From assembly GCA_001767455.1 (NCBI GenBank), contig MELC01000022.1:16010-80009 (forward strand): a DNA stretch of 64,000 bases, read 5' to 3'. Below, in pieces: positions 10,465-19,785 of this stretch. The DNA comes from Acidobacteria bacterium RIFCSPLOWO2_12_FULL_66_21. GTDB lineage: Bacteria; Acidobacteriota; Vicinamibacteria; Vicinamibacterales; 2-12-FULL-66-21. Under the pieces are notes generated by a model. That model was not told the origin of the DNA. It ran no database searches and saw nothing but the letters and a program-made list of their open reading frames with translations. The position numbers and the translations under genes were made by a program. Position 1 is the first letter of the stretch. Each line of letters opens with the position of its first letter.

Positions 10465-10899
10465 TCATCGGGCGGTCAGCGTCGCCCGTACCATCAGCAC
10501 CGGGACCGTGACGTTGTGCCGGACGCGGTCGGCGGTGCTGCCGTGAATCAGATCGTTCAGGAACCGGTGGCCGTGCGTCGACATCGCGATCAGGTCGACC
10601 CCTTCCTCGGCGGCCACCTTCACGAGCTGGGTGGCGGGGTCGCCCATGGCGAGCCGCGCACGCGCCTGGAGCCCGCGATCGACGAGCTCCCTGCACACGC
10701 GCTCGAGATAATCCCGATCCTCGCGCATCTCGTCCGACTCCCGGAGCTGGAGCTCCTCGAAGTTGCGCGCCGCCCACCCGTCGGCGACGTGCACCAGCAG
10801 CAGCTCGGCGCCGGTCAGCCGCGCGAGCTGCTCGATGTGCGCGAGCACCGTGCGATCCGCTTCCGAGTTCTCGATGGCGACGAGGATGTGGGTATACAT
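10465..10899 (-). CDS. Universal stress protein (UspA family)
   Basis: HILVAIENSEADRTVLAH...LIAMSTHGHRFLNDLIHGSTADRVRHNVTVPVLMVR. Confidence 0.9.
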   Translation of the reverse strand: MYTHILVAIENSEADRTVLAHIEQLARLTGAELLLVHVADGWAARNFEELQLRESDEMREDRDYLERVCRELVDRGLQARARLAMGDPATQLVKVAAEEGVDLIAMSTHGHRFLNDLIHGSTADRVRHNVTVPVLMVRATLTAR

Positions 10900-10906
10900 A
10901 CGCTCT

Positions 10907-12262
10907 CTAGAGGAAGGTCTGCCAGAGCAGCCATCCGTTGAGTGACGCGATGAGGACCGCGACGGGCCAGGCCAGCGCCATCATCCAGCGCGGCGCGGCG
11001 AGCGGCCCCATCTTGCGCTTGTCGCCGGTGAAGAGCACGAGCGGAAACACCGCGAACGGCAACTGGAGGCTGAGCACGACCTGGCTCAGGATGAGCAGCG
11101 ATCCCATCCCGCGCTCGCCGTAGAGATACACGGTGATCAGCGCGGGGATGATCGCGATCAGGCGCGTGATGAGGCGGCGCAGCCACGGCCGCAGCCGGAT
11201 ATTCAGGAACCCCTCCATCACGATCTGGCCGGCGAGCGTGCCGGTCAGCGTGGCGTTCTGGCCGGCGAACAGCAGCGCGAGCGCGAACAGCGTGCTCGCG
11301 GCCTGCGTGCCGAGCAGCGGCGTGAGCAGCTTGTAGGCGTCCGAGATGTCCGCGACGTCCTGGTGTCCGCTGCCGTGGAAGGTCGCCGCCGCCATCACGA
11401 GGATCGCGCCGTTGAGGAACAGCGCGAACATCAGCGCGACGGTCGAGTCGATCGTCGCGAACCGCACCGCTTCGCGCCGGCTCTCCGCCGTGTCCTGATA
11501 CCTGCGCGTCTGGATGATGGACGAGTGCAGGTACAGGTTGTGCGGCATCACAGTCGCGCCGAGGATGCCGATCGCGATGTACAGCATCCCCGGATCCGCG
11601 ACGATCCCACCGGCCGGAACGAACCCCTTGAGCACGCCGACGAGGTCCGGCCTCGCCAGGCCGAGCTGGATCGCGAACGATCCGGCGATCCCGAGAATGA
11701 GCAGCACGACGAGCGCTTCGACGTAGCGGAACTGGTACTGCTGCATGTAGAGGACGAGCAGCACGTCGAGCGACGTCAGGCACACGCCCCACATCAGCGG
11801 CAGGCCGAACAGCAGGTTCAGCGCGATCGCGGACCCGATGACCTCCGCCAGGTCGCACGCCGCGATCGCCACCTCGCAGAGCAGCCACAGCACGATCGTC
11901 GTGGGACGCGAGTAGTGATCGCGGCAGGCCTGCGCGAGATCGCGGCCGCTGGCAATCCCGAGCCGCAGGGCCAGGGCCTGCAGCAGGATCGCCATCAGGT
12001 TCGACATCATGATCACGCTGAGCAGCGTGTAGCCGTAGCGCGATCCGCCGGCCAGGTCCGTCGCCCAGTTGCCGGGATCCATGTAGCCCACCGCCACGAG
12101 ATACCCCGGACCCGCAAACGCCAGCAGCTTCTTCCAGAAGCTGCCGGTGAGCGGGATCGGGACGGTCCCATGGACCTCGGGCAGACTCACCATCCTCCGT
12201 TTCTGCCGCCAGCCGTCCTGCTGCGTTCCGCCCGGACCTTTGCCGTCTTCCGCTGTCTCCAT
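10907..12262 (-). CDS. mntH: Nramp-family divalent metal (Mn2+/Fe2+) transporter
   Basis: [28 protein letters not shown] and [15 protein letters not shown] signature motifs. Confidence 0.92.
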   Translation of the reverse strand: METAEDGKGPGGTQQDGWRQKRRMVSLPEVHGTVPIPLTGSFWKKLLAFAGPGYLVAVGYMDPGNWATDLAGGSRYGYTLLSVIMMSNLMAILLQALALRLGIASGRDLAQACRDHYSRPTTIVLWLLCEVAIAACDLAEVIGSAIALNLLFGLPLMWGVCLTSLDVLLVLYMQQYQFRYVEALVVLLILGIAGSFAIQLGLARPDLVGVLKGFVPAGGIVADPGMLYIAIGILGATVMPHNLYLHSSIIQTRRYQDTAESRREAVRFATIDSTVALMFALFLNGAILVMAAATFHGSGHQDVADISDAYKLLTPLLGTQAASTLFALALLFAGQNATLTGTLAGQIVMEGFLNIRLRPWLRRLITRLIAIIPALITVYLYGERGMGSLLILSQVVLSLQLPFAVFPLVLFTGDKRKMGPLAAPRWMMALAWPVAVLIASLNGWLLWQTFL

Positions 12263-12273
12263 CAGCCGCTTAC

Positions 12274-12290
12274 GTTACACGACGCGTAAC
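12274..12290. promoter_or_regulatory. Candidate metalloregulator operator upstream of mntH
   Basis: GTTACACGACGCGTAAC, near-palindromic 17-mer 12 bp upstream of the mntH start. Confidence 0.35.
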
Positions 12291-12395
12291 CCTTTACAGA
12301 AACAGAAAGCACCGGTAGTGCGAAGTCCTGAATCTACTGACAGTTAGCAGGCGGCGGATCCGGCGCGGCGCTTGCCACATGCGCTGGCGCGGGTA

Positions 12396-12455
12396 GGCAG
12401 CCCTGAAGGGCTGCGCAACACGCACGCGCATGTTGCGCAGGGCTTCAGCCCTGCC
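12396..12455. repeat. REP/REPIN-like inverted repeat
   Basis: GGCAGCCCTGAAGGGCTGCGCAACA - 10 nt - TGTTGCGCAGGGCTTCAGCCCTGCC; 25-nt arms with 4 mismatches, each arm with its own mini-palindrome. Confidence 0.75.
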
Positions 12456-12476
12456 TCACTCGAGGAGGAAGGACCG

Positions 12477-13007
12477 ATGAAGCGAATCGCCGCCCTGACG
12501 TGTGCCGCGGCCCTGCTCGGTGGGTGCGGGAGCAGCCCGACCACGCCGACCAACACGCAGCCAAACACCATCGTCTTCACCGCGCAACTGAGCGCCGCGA
12601 ACGAGGTGCCGCCGATCACCAACGCCGACGCCAACGCGCGCGGGACGGCGACCATTACGTTCAACCTGACGCGCGACGCGGCCGGCACGATCACCGCGGC
12701 CACGGTCAACTTCGTCTACAACCTGAATGGCTTCCCCGCGGGGGCCCTCATCCGCCTCTCGCACATCCACGAGGGAGCCGCCGGCGTCGCTGGCGGCGTC
12801 AGGATCGACACGGGTCTGACCCCCGCCACCGCGATCACGCTCGCCGATGGCACCGCCACCAACGTCACCTTCTCGAACGTATCCGTAAAACCGGAGGATT
12901 TGCAGCTCGTGGTGGCGATTATCGCCAATCCGTCCAACTACTACTTCAACGTCCATTCCGCGCTCAACCCGAGCGGCGCGGTCCGCGGACAGCTCGTGAA
13001 GCAGTAA
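12477..13007 (+). CDS. CHRD-domain lipoprotein
   Basis: ATG at 12477; lipobox LLGGCGSS; FTAQLSAANEVPPI...LSHIHEGAAGVAGGV...YFNVHSALNPSGAVRGQL. Confidence 0.85.
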   Translation: MKRIAALTCAAALLGGCGSSPTTPTNTQPNTIVFTAQLSAANEVPPITNADANARGTATITFNLTRDAAGTITAATVNFVYNLNGFPAGALIRLSHIHEGAAGVAGGVRIDTGLTPATAITLADGTATNVTFSNVSVKPEDLQLVVAIIANPSNYYFNVHSALNPSGAVRGQLVKQ

Positions 13008-13015
13008 CGCTGCAA

Positions 13016-13053
13016 CACGGAAGGCCACGGACGGCACGGAAGGACACGGAGGA
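13016..13053. repeat. Period-9/10 CACGGAAGG-type repeat
   Basis: CACGGAAGG CCACGGACGG CACGGAAGG ACACGGAGG downstream of the CHRD gene. Confidence 0.7.
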
Positions 13054-13101
13054 CGACTTTGTGTTGACCGTGGTGCGGCGTGCAAGACGGTACGATGAGA
13101 A

Positions 13102-13139
13102 GGGCCGGCGCAGACAACCTGCGCCGGCCCTTGTTTTTT
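13102..13139 (+). terminator. Rho-independent terminator
   Basis: GGGCCGGCGCAG-ACAAC-CTGCGCCGGCCC stem-loop followed by TTGTTTTTT. Confidence 0.9.
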
Positions 13140-13140
13140 C

Positions 13141-13184
13141 ACAGGAGGAGGAGAGAAGGGGAGCCTGCCTCCCCTTCTCCTGTC
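13141..13184. repeat. Polypurine palindromic element (CAGGAGAAGGGGAGG family), copy 1
   Basis: ACAGGAGGAGGAGAGAAGGGGAG...CCTCCCCTTCTCCTGT; 15-mer also at 37923 and 48313. Confidence 0.75.
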
Positions 13185-14991
13185 AGTGCGTGCCGATCTT
13201 GCCGGTCTTCCCCTTGCCGACGCGCGGCCCCTTGTTGTCGCGCGCCGGCGCGTGATCGAGGTTGGCCACCCGCACGCCTGTCGAGTACACGAGCTGCGTG
13301 ATCTGCGCCAGCTTCGGGAACTCGATCTTGCTCACCTCGTCGGTCAGCCCGTGATAGTCCGGGTGCAGGCCGGTCGTGTAGAAGATGATCGGGATGCCCT
13401 TCAAGGCGTAGCTGTAATGATCGCTGCGCGTGTAGATCGACTCCGGGTCCGCCGGATCGTTCATCTCGTAGTCGAGCGTCATCGGCTTCGCCATCTTCGC
13501 GTTGGCGTCCTCGCTGATGTTGTGCAGCTCGGTGCTGATCCGGTCCGAGCCGACGACGTACACGGTGTTCGCCTCGGTGGGCTTGTCGTCCCGGTTGCGG
13601 CCGATCATGTCGACGTTGAGCTGGGCGACGATCTTGTCGAGCGGAACGACGGGGAAATCCGCGTTGTAGCGCGACCCGTAGAGGCCCACCTCCTCGCCGG
13701 TGTGCCAGACGAACAGCAGCGACCGCTTCGGCTTCGGCCCGAGCGCGAACGCCTTGGCGAGCGCCATCTCCGCCACCGTTCCCGACCCGTCATCGTCGGC
13801 GCCATTGCTGATGACGTCACCCGGCCTCGGCGTCGGCCGCGTGGACTGCCCGCCGCGACCGCCGCCGCGGCCCGCCGGCGCCGCCGCTTCGCGGTAGCCG
13901 ATGTGGTCGTAGTGGGCGCCGAAGGCGACGTAGGTGTCCTTCAGTTTCGGATCGCTGCCGGGAACGATTCCGACGACGTTGTGCGACAATCGCGTGCGAA
14001 CGATGGTGTAGTCGGCGGCGACGTTGACCGTGACCTTCACGCCCTTGAGCGCGAAGGGCGGGAGCGCTTCCTGCCCGGTCGCCTTGTCCTTCAGCTCGGC
14101 GTATTTCACGTCGGAGCCGCTGAACAGGAACTCGAAGAAGTCGTCGGTGGCGGTCAGCGTCGGGGTGACTGGCTGGTCGTACCGCTGCACGGTCGTGAAG
14201 TCGCCGTTGTCGGGCTGCGCGGCGGCACCGCCGCGCCCCGCGGGCGGCTGCGCCGCGGGAGCGCCCTGGCCGCGCCCACGCGCCGCGTCCGGCGCGGGCG
14301 CCGCTGCCGGCGCGCCTGGCGCACCTGGGACAGCGGCACCGGGCGCACCGCGTCCACCTCGCCCGCCGCCAGGCGGGCTGACGACGGCGATGGCCCCCTT
14401 CTCAATCGCGTTGCGGCTCCGCGCGCCAAGCAGGCGACGCGATTCCGGACCGACGGTCTTGGGCCCCTGGGGTCCGAGCCAGATGACGATCTTCCCCTTC
14501 GGATTGACGTTCGCGTAGTCGTCGATCTGCTTGTCGGGAATCTGCAGCCCGTAGCCGACGAACTGGATCTGGTCGCCAGCGATCGTCTGCCCGCCCCCCA
14601 TGTTCCTCGGGAACGTGATCCCTTCCCCATCTTTGAAGGTGCGCTGCTGGCCGTTCACGTCCACGGTCACCGAAGCGTTGCTCGTCGTGCGGACGCCGAG
14701 CACCTTCACGGTCTGGAAGTAGGTGCCGTTGTCGCCGGCCGGCTTGACGCCCCATTCCTTCAGATGATCGGCGATGTACGCACCGGCGAGGCCGAGGCCC
14801 TCGGTGAAGATCTGGCGTCCCTGGAGTTCGTCGGACGCGATATAGCTCAACCAGTCCTTCAGCTCGGCTGGCGTGATCGAATTGACGCCGCCGGCGGCGG
14901 ACCGGGCCGGCGCGGCCGGCTTTTGCGCGCCCAGCCCGGCGACGAGGGCAGAGACGAGGAGCGTAGAGACAAGAAATCTGCGGGATCGCAT
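13183..14991 (-). CDS. M28-family metallopeptidase
   Basis: Signal peptide; VAFGAHYDHIGY...ADDDGSGTVAEMALAKAFA...VWHTGEEVGLYGSRYN. Confidence 0.9.
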   Translation of the reverse strand: MRSRRFLVSTLLVSALVAGLGAQKPAAPARSAAGGVNSITPAELKDWLSYIASDELQGRQIFTEGLGLAGAYIADHLKEWGVKPAGDNGTYFQTVKVLGVRTTSNASVTVDVNGQQRTFKDGEGITFPRNMGGGQTIAGDQIQFVGYGLQIPDKQIDDYANVNPKGKIVIWLGPQGPKTVGPESRRLLGARSRNAIEKGAIAVVSPPGGGRGGRGAPGAAVPGAPGAPAAAPAPDAARGRGQGAPAAQPPAGRGGAAAQPDNGDFTTVQRYDQPVTPTLTATDDFFEFLFSGSDVKYAELKDKATGQEALPPFALKGVKVTVNVAADYTIVRTRLSHNVVGIVPGSDPKLKDTYVAFGAHYDHIGYREAAAPAGRGGGRGGQSTRPTPRPGDVISNGADDDGSGTVAEMALAKAFALGPKPKRSLLFVWHTGEEVGLYGSRYNADFPVVPLDKIVAQLNVDMIGRNRDDKPTEANTVYVVGSDRISTELHNISEDANAKMAKPMTLDYEMNDPADPESIYTRSDHYSYALKGIPIIFYTTGLHPDYHGLTDEVSKIEFPKLAQITQLVYSTGVRVANLDHAPARDNKGPRVGKGKTGKIGTH

Positions 14992-15102
14992 AGAGGGCTG
15001 TCCTCCAGAAAACTGACAGTGCGTCGGATACGGACGGACCCGGACGGAAACCGCCCGAAACGAAGGCGATACACGGGGATACGCCGCGCCGCGCGCGGCC
15101 GC

Positions 15103-16128
15103 TTACTTGCGGAAGATTTCCCTGGGCATCTTCACATGGACCCCGACCTTCTGGTCCACCAGTTGGGTGACGATGACGTTGCCCGCGATGCTCGTGAGTT
15201 GATACGCCTCCTGCTTGTCGAGGCCGCGCGTCGCGACGAGAAAATCGATCATCTCCTGGATCGCGATCTTCGTGGCCTTGGTCAGGTCTTCGTCGGTGCC
15301 CATGGTGATGTAGTCGGTCGGCGTCTCGGCGCGCGGCCAGGCGAGCGTCATCCCCTTGCGCACGACGAGCTGCAGGCGCCCCCGCAGCGATGTCTCGATC
15401 GCGGTCTGATCGACCTCGCCGTCGCCTTGCGCCGCGTGTCCGTCGCCCACTTCGAAGAGCGCCCCCGCCACGTGCACCGGGATGAACAGCGTGGTGCCGG
15501 ACACGAGCTCGCGGTTGTCGAGGTTGCCGGCATGCGTGCCCGGCGGCGTGCTGCTGACGCGACCCGCCGAGGCGGGCGGCGCCACGCCCATGCTGCCGAA
15601 GAACGGCTTCAGCGGCACGACGATGCCTGGCGCGAACGCCGCGGTCATCTTTTTCTTGTCGAGCGGAATGATCTTCGTGCCGCCGGTCGGCTTGCAGTTC
15701 TCGCGAAGAAAGCCGCTGCAGCCGTTGTAGCCGTACGGGATGGCGAGATCGATCGCGAGGATGCGCACTTCGAGCGCATCGCCGGGCTCCGCTCCCTCGA
15801 CGTACACCGGGCCGGTCAGGATGTGACCGCCGGGGCCTTTGTCGGTCACGGCGTCCACAACGGCGCGCAGTGAGGCTTGAATATCGTCAGGCTTCACTCC
15901 GGCTGCCTCGAGCCGGCGCGGCGTGTTGGTCAGGAGCGTATCGACGTCGATGATGTCCCCCGACCTGATGCGAAGGACCGGTTTCGCCTCGGACCAGTAG
16001 TAGCCGTAGGCGACCGTTTGCGGCGTCGCCTCGAGCCGATGCGTCACGGGCTTTCCCGACTGCGCCCCGGCGCGGATCGGAACGAGCACCAGCGCCAGCG
16101 CCGCAAACAGAATCGTGATTCGCGTCAT
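15103..16128 (-). CDS. Acetamidase/formamidase family protein
   Basis: Signal peptide; GPVYVEGAEPGDALEVRI...GDGHAAQGDGEVDQTAIE motifs. Confidence 0.88.
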   Translation of the reverse strand: MTRITILFAALALVLVPIRAGAQSGKPVTHRLEATPQTVAYGYYWSEAKPVLRIRSGDIIDVDTLLTNTPRRLEAAGVKPDDIQASLRAVVDAVTDKGPGGHILTGPVYVEGAEPGDALEVRILAIDLAIPYGYNGCSGFLRENCKPTGGTKIIPLDKKKMTAAFAPGIVVPLKPFFGSMGVAPPASAGRVSSTPPGTHAGNLDNRELVSGTTLFIPVHVAGALFEVGDGHAAQGDGEVDQTAIETSLRGRLQLVVRKGMTLAWPRAETPTDYITMGTDEDLTKATKIAIQEMIDFLVATRGLDKQEAYQLTSIAGNVIVTQLVDQKVGVHVKMPREIFRK

Positions 16129-16141
16129 GGGTGCATTCTAC

Positions 16142-16181
16142 AATTCACCAACCCACCAATTCACCAATTCGCCAATTCGCC
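16142..16181. repeat. Period-8 tandem repeat (AATTCACC/AATTCGCC)
   Basis: AATTCACC AACCCACC AATTCACC AATTCGCC AATTCGCC. Confidence 0.85.
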
Positions 16182-16349
16182 AAGTTCTGTCAGGCCCCCG
16201 CCGAATGTGTAACGCAGCGGAATGCAGCACGGGGCGCGCGGAGGCCCAAGACGCTGCGATTCAATCACTTCGCGGCCTCACCGCTTGCGGCATTTCATTT
16301 GCGGGTGGCCCGGTCACCGGCGCTGCATCACCGAAGGGGGAGGCGAACC

Positions 16350-16490
16350 ATGAGGCTCAGCGTAGGGTGGACTCTCGGCGCCGCGGTCGGCGTCATCGTC
16401 GTGATGCTGTTCTTCGCTATCGTCGCGGCGCGGATGGTCCAGACGCCTGCGGCGGCCCAATCACCGCAGGCGACCGAATCGCGCCGCTGA
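16350..16490 (+). CDS. Small single-TM protein (46 aa)
   Basis: ATG after GGGGGAGG; MRLSVGWTLGAAVGVIVVMLFFAIVAARM. Confidence 0.4.
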   Translation: MRLSVGWTLGAAVGVIVVMLFFAIVAARMVQTPAAAQSPQATESRR

Positions 16491-16793
16491 GGCTGCCGGT
16501 TGCGAGCCGCGAGGCTCAAACGTCCCTCTTGACTCGGGGCGGCGGCGGATCCATGCTGTGGCCAACTCGCCCCGTCAGGAGGCTAACCGTGGACGCACCA
16601 CCGGACGGAGAGCGAGCCTGACGGGGTTCTGCCGCACCGCGCCGCACGGCTTCCGGATCGACATCCGGGCACGCGGTCCCAACCATTCCGGCGACAGGAC
16701 CCCGGCCAGGCTCCTCTGACCCTTCCTCCCGCCCGCGCCGCCGATCCTCCTCGATCCTTGCATCCGCATGGGCTCTCGGAGCACACTATACAC

Positions 16794-17033
16794 ATGAAAC
16801 GTACAAATCTTGTGCTCAATGAAGATCTGCTCGAGGAGGCCGTCCGCCTGGGCGGCGAGCGGACGTACTCGCGGACTGTCGAGCGCGCGCTCGAGGAATT
16901 CGTCCGGCGAAGGAAGGCCCGACGGATTCTCGAGCTGACGGGCAGCGGGTTGTGGGAGGGCGATTTGTCTGTCGTGCGCGAGGATGCCGCCACGTACCGG
17001 CCCCGCGGAAAGTCCCGCCGTGGTACTCGTTGA
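16794..17033 (+). CDS. vapB: VapB-family antitoxin
   Basis: MKRTNLVLNEDLLEEAVRLGGERTYSRTVERALEEFVRRRKARRILELTGSGLWEGDL. Confidence 0.85.
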   Translation: MKRTNLVLNEDLLEEAVRLGGERTYSRTVERALEEFVRRRKARRILELTGSGLWEGDLSVVREDAATYRPRGKSRRGTR

Positions 17034-17427
17034 CACGTCCGTGTGGATCGACGTGTTCCGGAAGCCGGCGCGCCTCCGGCTGGCCGACCTGGTCGACGTG
17101 GACGAGGTGGTGACGGTACTGCCGATCGTGCAGGAGGTGTTGCAGGGGTTTCGCGAGGAGCGGGCGTTCGCCGTCGCGCGCGAGGCCATGCTCGCCTTCA
17201 CGATCCTGGAATCTCCGCTCGACGCGGACGTGTTTCTCGAAGCGGCCGGCCTGTATCGGGCGGCGCGGCGCGCGGGCCTCACCGTTCGCTCCGGCGTGGA
17301 CTGCCTCATCGCCGCGTGCGCGTTGCGGCACGACGCGACGGTCCTCCATCAGGATCGCGACTTCGACGCGCTCGCGCGCGTCTCCCCGCTCAAAGCCCAA
17401 TCGGTGACCCTCACCGCGCGGCACTAG
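17020..17427 (+). CDS. vapC: VapC-family PIN-domain toxin
   Basis: GTG start overlapping vapB; VVLVDTSVWIDVFR...LTVRSGVDCLIAACALRHDATVLHQDRDFDALA. Confidence 0.88.
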   Translation: MVLVDTSVWIDVFRKPARLRLADLVDVDEVVTVLPIVQEVLQGFREERAFAVAREAMLAFTILESPLDADVFLEAAGLYRAARRAGLTVRSGVDCLIAACALRHDATVLHQDRDFDALARVSPLKAQSVTLTARH

Positions 17428-17431
17428 CGCA

Positions 17432-17620
17432 TCATTCCGGCCGGTGCCCGCTGTGAAGCAGCCGCTCGATCTTCTCGAGTCGGATGGCCATGGCTTGCTG
17501 GCCGGTACGGATCTGGTGCAGCGTGACGAGCGCCCACACCGCCGCCCCTGCGGGCACCAGCCAGAACAGGCCGATGAGCAGAATCACCAGGAGTTCGGGC
17601 AGTCCAATGGAACCGAGCAT
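17432..17620 (-). CDS. Small membrane protein
   Basis: MLGSIGLPELLVILLIGLFWLVPAGAAVWALVTLHQIRTGQQ. Confidence 0.55.
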   Translation of the reverse strand: MLGSIGLPELLVILLIGLFWLVPAGAAVWALVTLHQIRTGQQAMAIRLEKIERLLHSGHRPE

Positions 17621-17829
17621 TCAGGCCTCCCCCCGCGCGACGCGCCGCGAGCCGCGGCTCAGGCAAGGCTCGCGCCGCGTTCGCGCAGCAGCGCCCGCGT
17701 GGAGGCCGTCGCACGGTCCCGAGGCGCAGCCCCTCGCCGCGTTCCCTGGGGCTTCCGAGCCGTACTACTCGAACCGCCATCTCGAAATCCCTGAAGAATC
17801 CCGTCGTCCCCGCGACGCGCTTGCCGCGC

Positions 17830-18084
17830 CTATTTCGTAATCCGCTTCACAGTGTAAGCGAACTGCACGGCCTTCCACTGTCCGTCGACGCGGACCACAA
17901 GCTCTCCTACCGGCGCGTCCCCTCTGCGCCCGTGCATGCGGAATCCGATGTCGGCTCCCGAGAGCACCGTGGGCTCGATCGGTTGTGTCGCGACAAGTCC
18001 TTGCGTGTAACCCCATGCCGCGGCGGCAAGAAGCGCGATGATGAACACGCCGCCGGTGAGCAGATGACGGAATGCGAGCTTCAT
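17830..18084 (-). CDS. Small exported/membrane-anchored protein of unknown function
   Basis: 84 aa ORF with N-terminal hydrophobic segment MKLAFRHLLTGGVFIIALLAAAAWG. Confidence 0.5.
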   Translation of the reverse strand: MKLAFRHLLTGGVFIIALLAAAAWGYTQGLVATQPIEPTVLSGADIGFRMHGRRGDAPVGELVVRVDGQWKAVQFAYTVKRITK

Positions 18085-18316
18085 ATGTCCTCCTCGACAG
18101 ACTCTCAGTGATCGGACGGCGCGGAGGACCAGGTGGTTGTCAAGGAAATTGCGCCGGCGTAGCGACGCGGACGAACACGGCGACGGTTTGCAGCGCGCTT
18201 CAGCGGATTGGCTCAGCCCCGAAGATCACGCCTGCGTTGTTGCTGATGTACGCCAACCCGCAGGGGTCCGTCCTGTCCTTGATCTTCATGAAACAACCCG
18301 GAAATTGAAGCCATCT

Positions 18317-19171
18317 CTAACGCTGCTCGAGATGGAGATCGAGTCGGCTCACGCCTTGAACGCCTCGACCCACCACCTGCGAACTCGGCGCGTAGTTCGG
18401 ATGCGTGACGTACAGAAATGTCGTGTTGAAGCCGATCGTCCCTTCCGAAGGGCAGCCGAGATCGATGCGATACCAACCGTCCTGTCCGCTGGTTGTGGTT
18501 ACGCCCGCGACAGAAACGGTCGCGCCGGCGACTGGTTGCAGCGTTCGGGCATCCACGAGCGTTCCATAGCGCGAAATGCAGGTGCCGGTGTCAACAAGGA
18601 GATCGCCGCGATACGTGGATCCCGTGACTCGCGCCATGCCGGCATGTCTGCCGTCCATCCAGACAGTAAACGAACCGATACTCGGCATCGACATGAGGTA
18701 AACGCCACTGGCGTCCGTCGTCGCGCGTGCCTCCTGTGCTCCGCCGGTGAACTGGACCACCACCCCTGGGACCGACGCGTTCGTGCCGAAGTCGAGTACC
18801 CGTCCGCGGATCCCATTCGCCGCGGTCAAGGCAATCGAGGCTGACAGGGACTTCCAGGTTCCAGTGATCGTGGCGCGGCCTTCATTGCGCACGCTCACGA
18901 CACCGTCGGGCGAAACATCACATACGGTTTCGTCGGAGGTGCTCCAGGTGGTACCGGCGGAGGCATCGACCACCCAGCCGTTGTCGTACGCCACGAGTGC
19001 ACGAAGCCGTGCGGATTCTCCGAGAAGCAGTTGCGTCCGGTCGGCAGAAATCGAGAGGGAGCCCGATCCGGGAGGAGCCGAACTCGGACTGGTCGTCGAG
19101 GGAGACGAGCCTCCGCATGCCAGCATGAATCCCAACGCTGCGACAAGAACACCTGCACGAGACATGTCCAT
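18317..19171 (-). CDS. Lipoprotein with Big2-like and carboxypeptidase-regulatory-like domains
   Basis: LACGGSS lipobox; TTWSTSDETVCDVSPDGVVSVRNEGRATITGTW; RGRVLDFGTNASVPGVVVQF...TDASGVYLM. Confidence 0.75.
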   Translation of the reverse strand: MDMSRAGVLVAALGFMLACGGSSPSTTSPSSAPPGSGSLSISADRTQLLLGESARLRALVAYDNGWVVDASAGTTWSTSDETVCDVSPDGVVSVRNEGRATITGTWKSLSASIALTAANGIRGRVLDFGTNASVPGVVVQFTGGAQEARATTDASGVYLMSMPSIGSFTVWMDGRHAGMARVTGSTYRGDLLVDTGTCISRYGTLVDARTLQPVAGATVSVAGVTTTSGQDGWYRIDLGCPSEGTIGFNTTFLYVTHPNYAPSSQVVGRGVQGVSRLDLHLEQR

Positions 19172-19197
19172 CCTCAAAAGCCCGATTCCGGGCCATA

Positions 19198-19767
19198 TCA
19201 ACGGCCGCGTCGCGGGCGCCGCGGACCAGTGTGCAGCGGTTCGAGCACGACTTCCACGCGTGCCGGAAGCTTGTACGCTGCGCCCGTTAGGAAATCGATT
19301 CCCACGCCCACCGCCGGGAACACGAACGTGTACGCCACCTGCTGAGAGTGAGACCACGGATTGTCCGCCAGACCCTTCGGCCCGCTCAGCGGGTTCCAGG
19401 CGAAGAGCGCAAACGGGAGGTTTCCAGCCACCGCGCCACTGATCGATCTCTTCAGCGGCACGTCAACGGGCACATACCCCTCTTTCACGACGCGCAGAAC
19501 GTGTCTGTCGCCGTTCCTCTTCAAGACCACCCGAACCGGCGTAATGCCCACGACCTGGCCCGCAAGAAGCACTTGCGCGCCGGTCGGCTCTGAGACGACT
19601 TCGACTGCCTGCGTTGCCGTACCCCGGCCAGGCGACGGAGCCTTGTGGACCACCGACGCACACCCGCCCAGCAGCAGTCCGGCTGCTCCCAAGCCAATCG
19701 CGAGCCCGCGCAGCGACGGCGATTGATCTGCTCCCGGTTGCGGCTGACCCGAATTCACAGTACGCAC
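19198..19767 (-). CDS. PEGA-domain lipoprotein
   Basis: LLGGCASV lipobox; VEVVSEPTGAQVLLAGQVVGITPVRVVLKRNG. Confidence 0.75.
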   Translation of the reverse strand: MRTVNSGQPQPGADQSPSLRGLAIGLGAAGLLLGGCASVVHKAPSPGRGTATQAVEVVSEPTGAQVLLAGQVVGITPVRVVLKRNGDRHVLRVVKEGYVPVDVPLKRSISGAVAGNLPFALFAWNPLSGPKGLADNPWSHSQQVAYTFVFPAVGVGIDFLTGAAYKLPARVEVVLEPLHTGPRRPRRGR

Positions 19768-19785
19768 GCTCGTGCCACCGGCCTC

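Noticed and set aside
16190-16350. Possible riboswitch upstream of the 46-aa ORF
   Set aside because: GC-rich with local pairing but no recognised riboswitch core.
18084-18317. Short SDR-like string (ISNNAGVIFGAEPIR) between two small genes
   Set aside because: Too short and without a Rossmann GxxxGxG motif to call even as a remnant.
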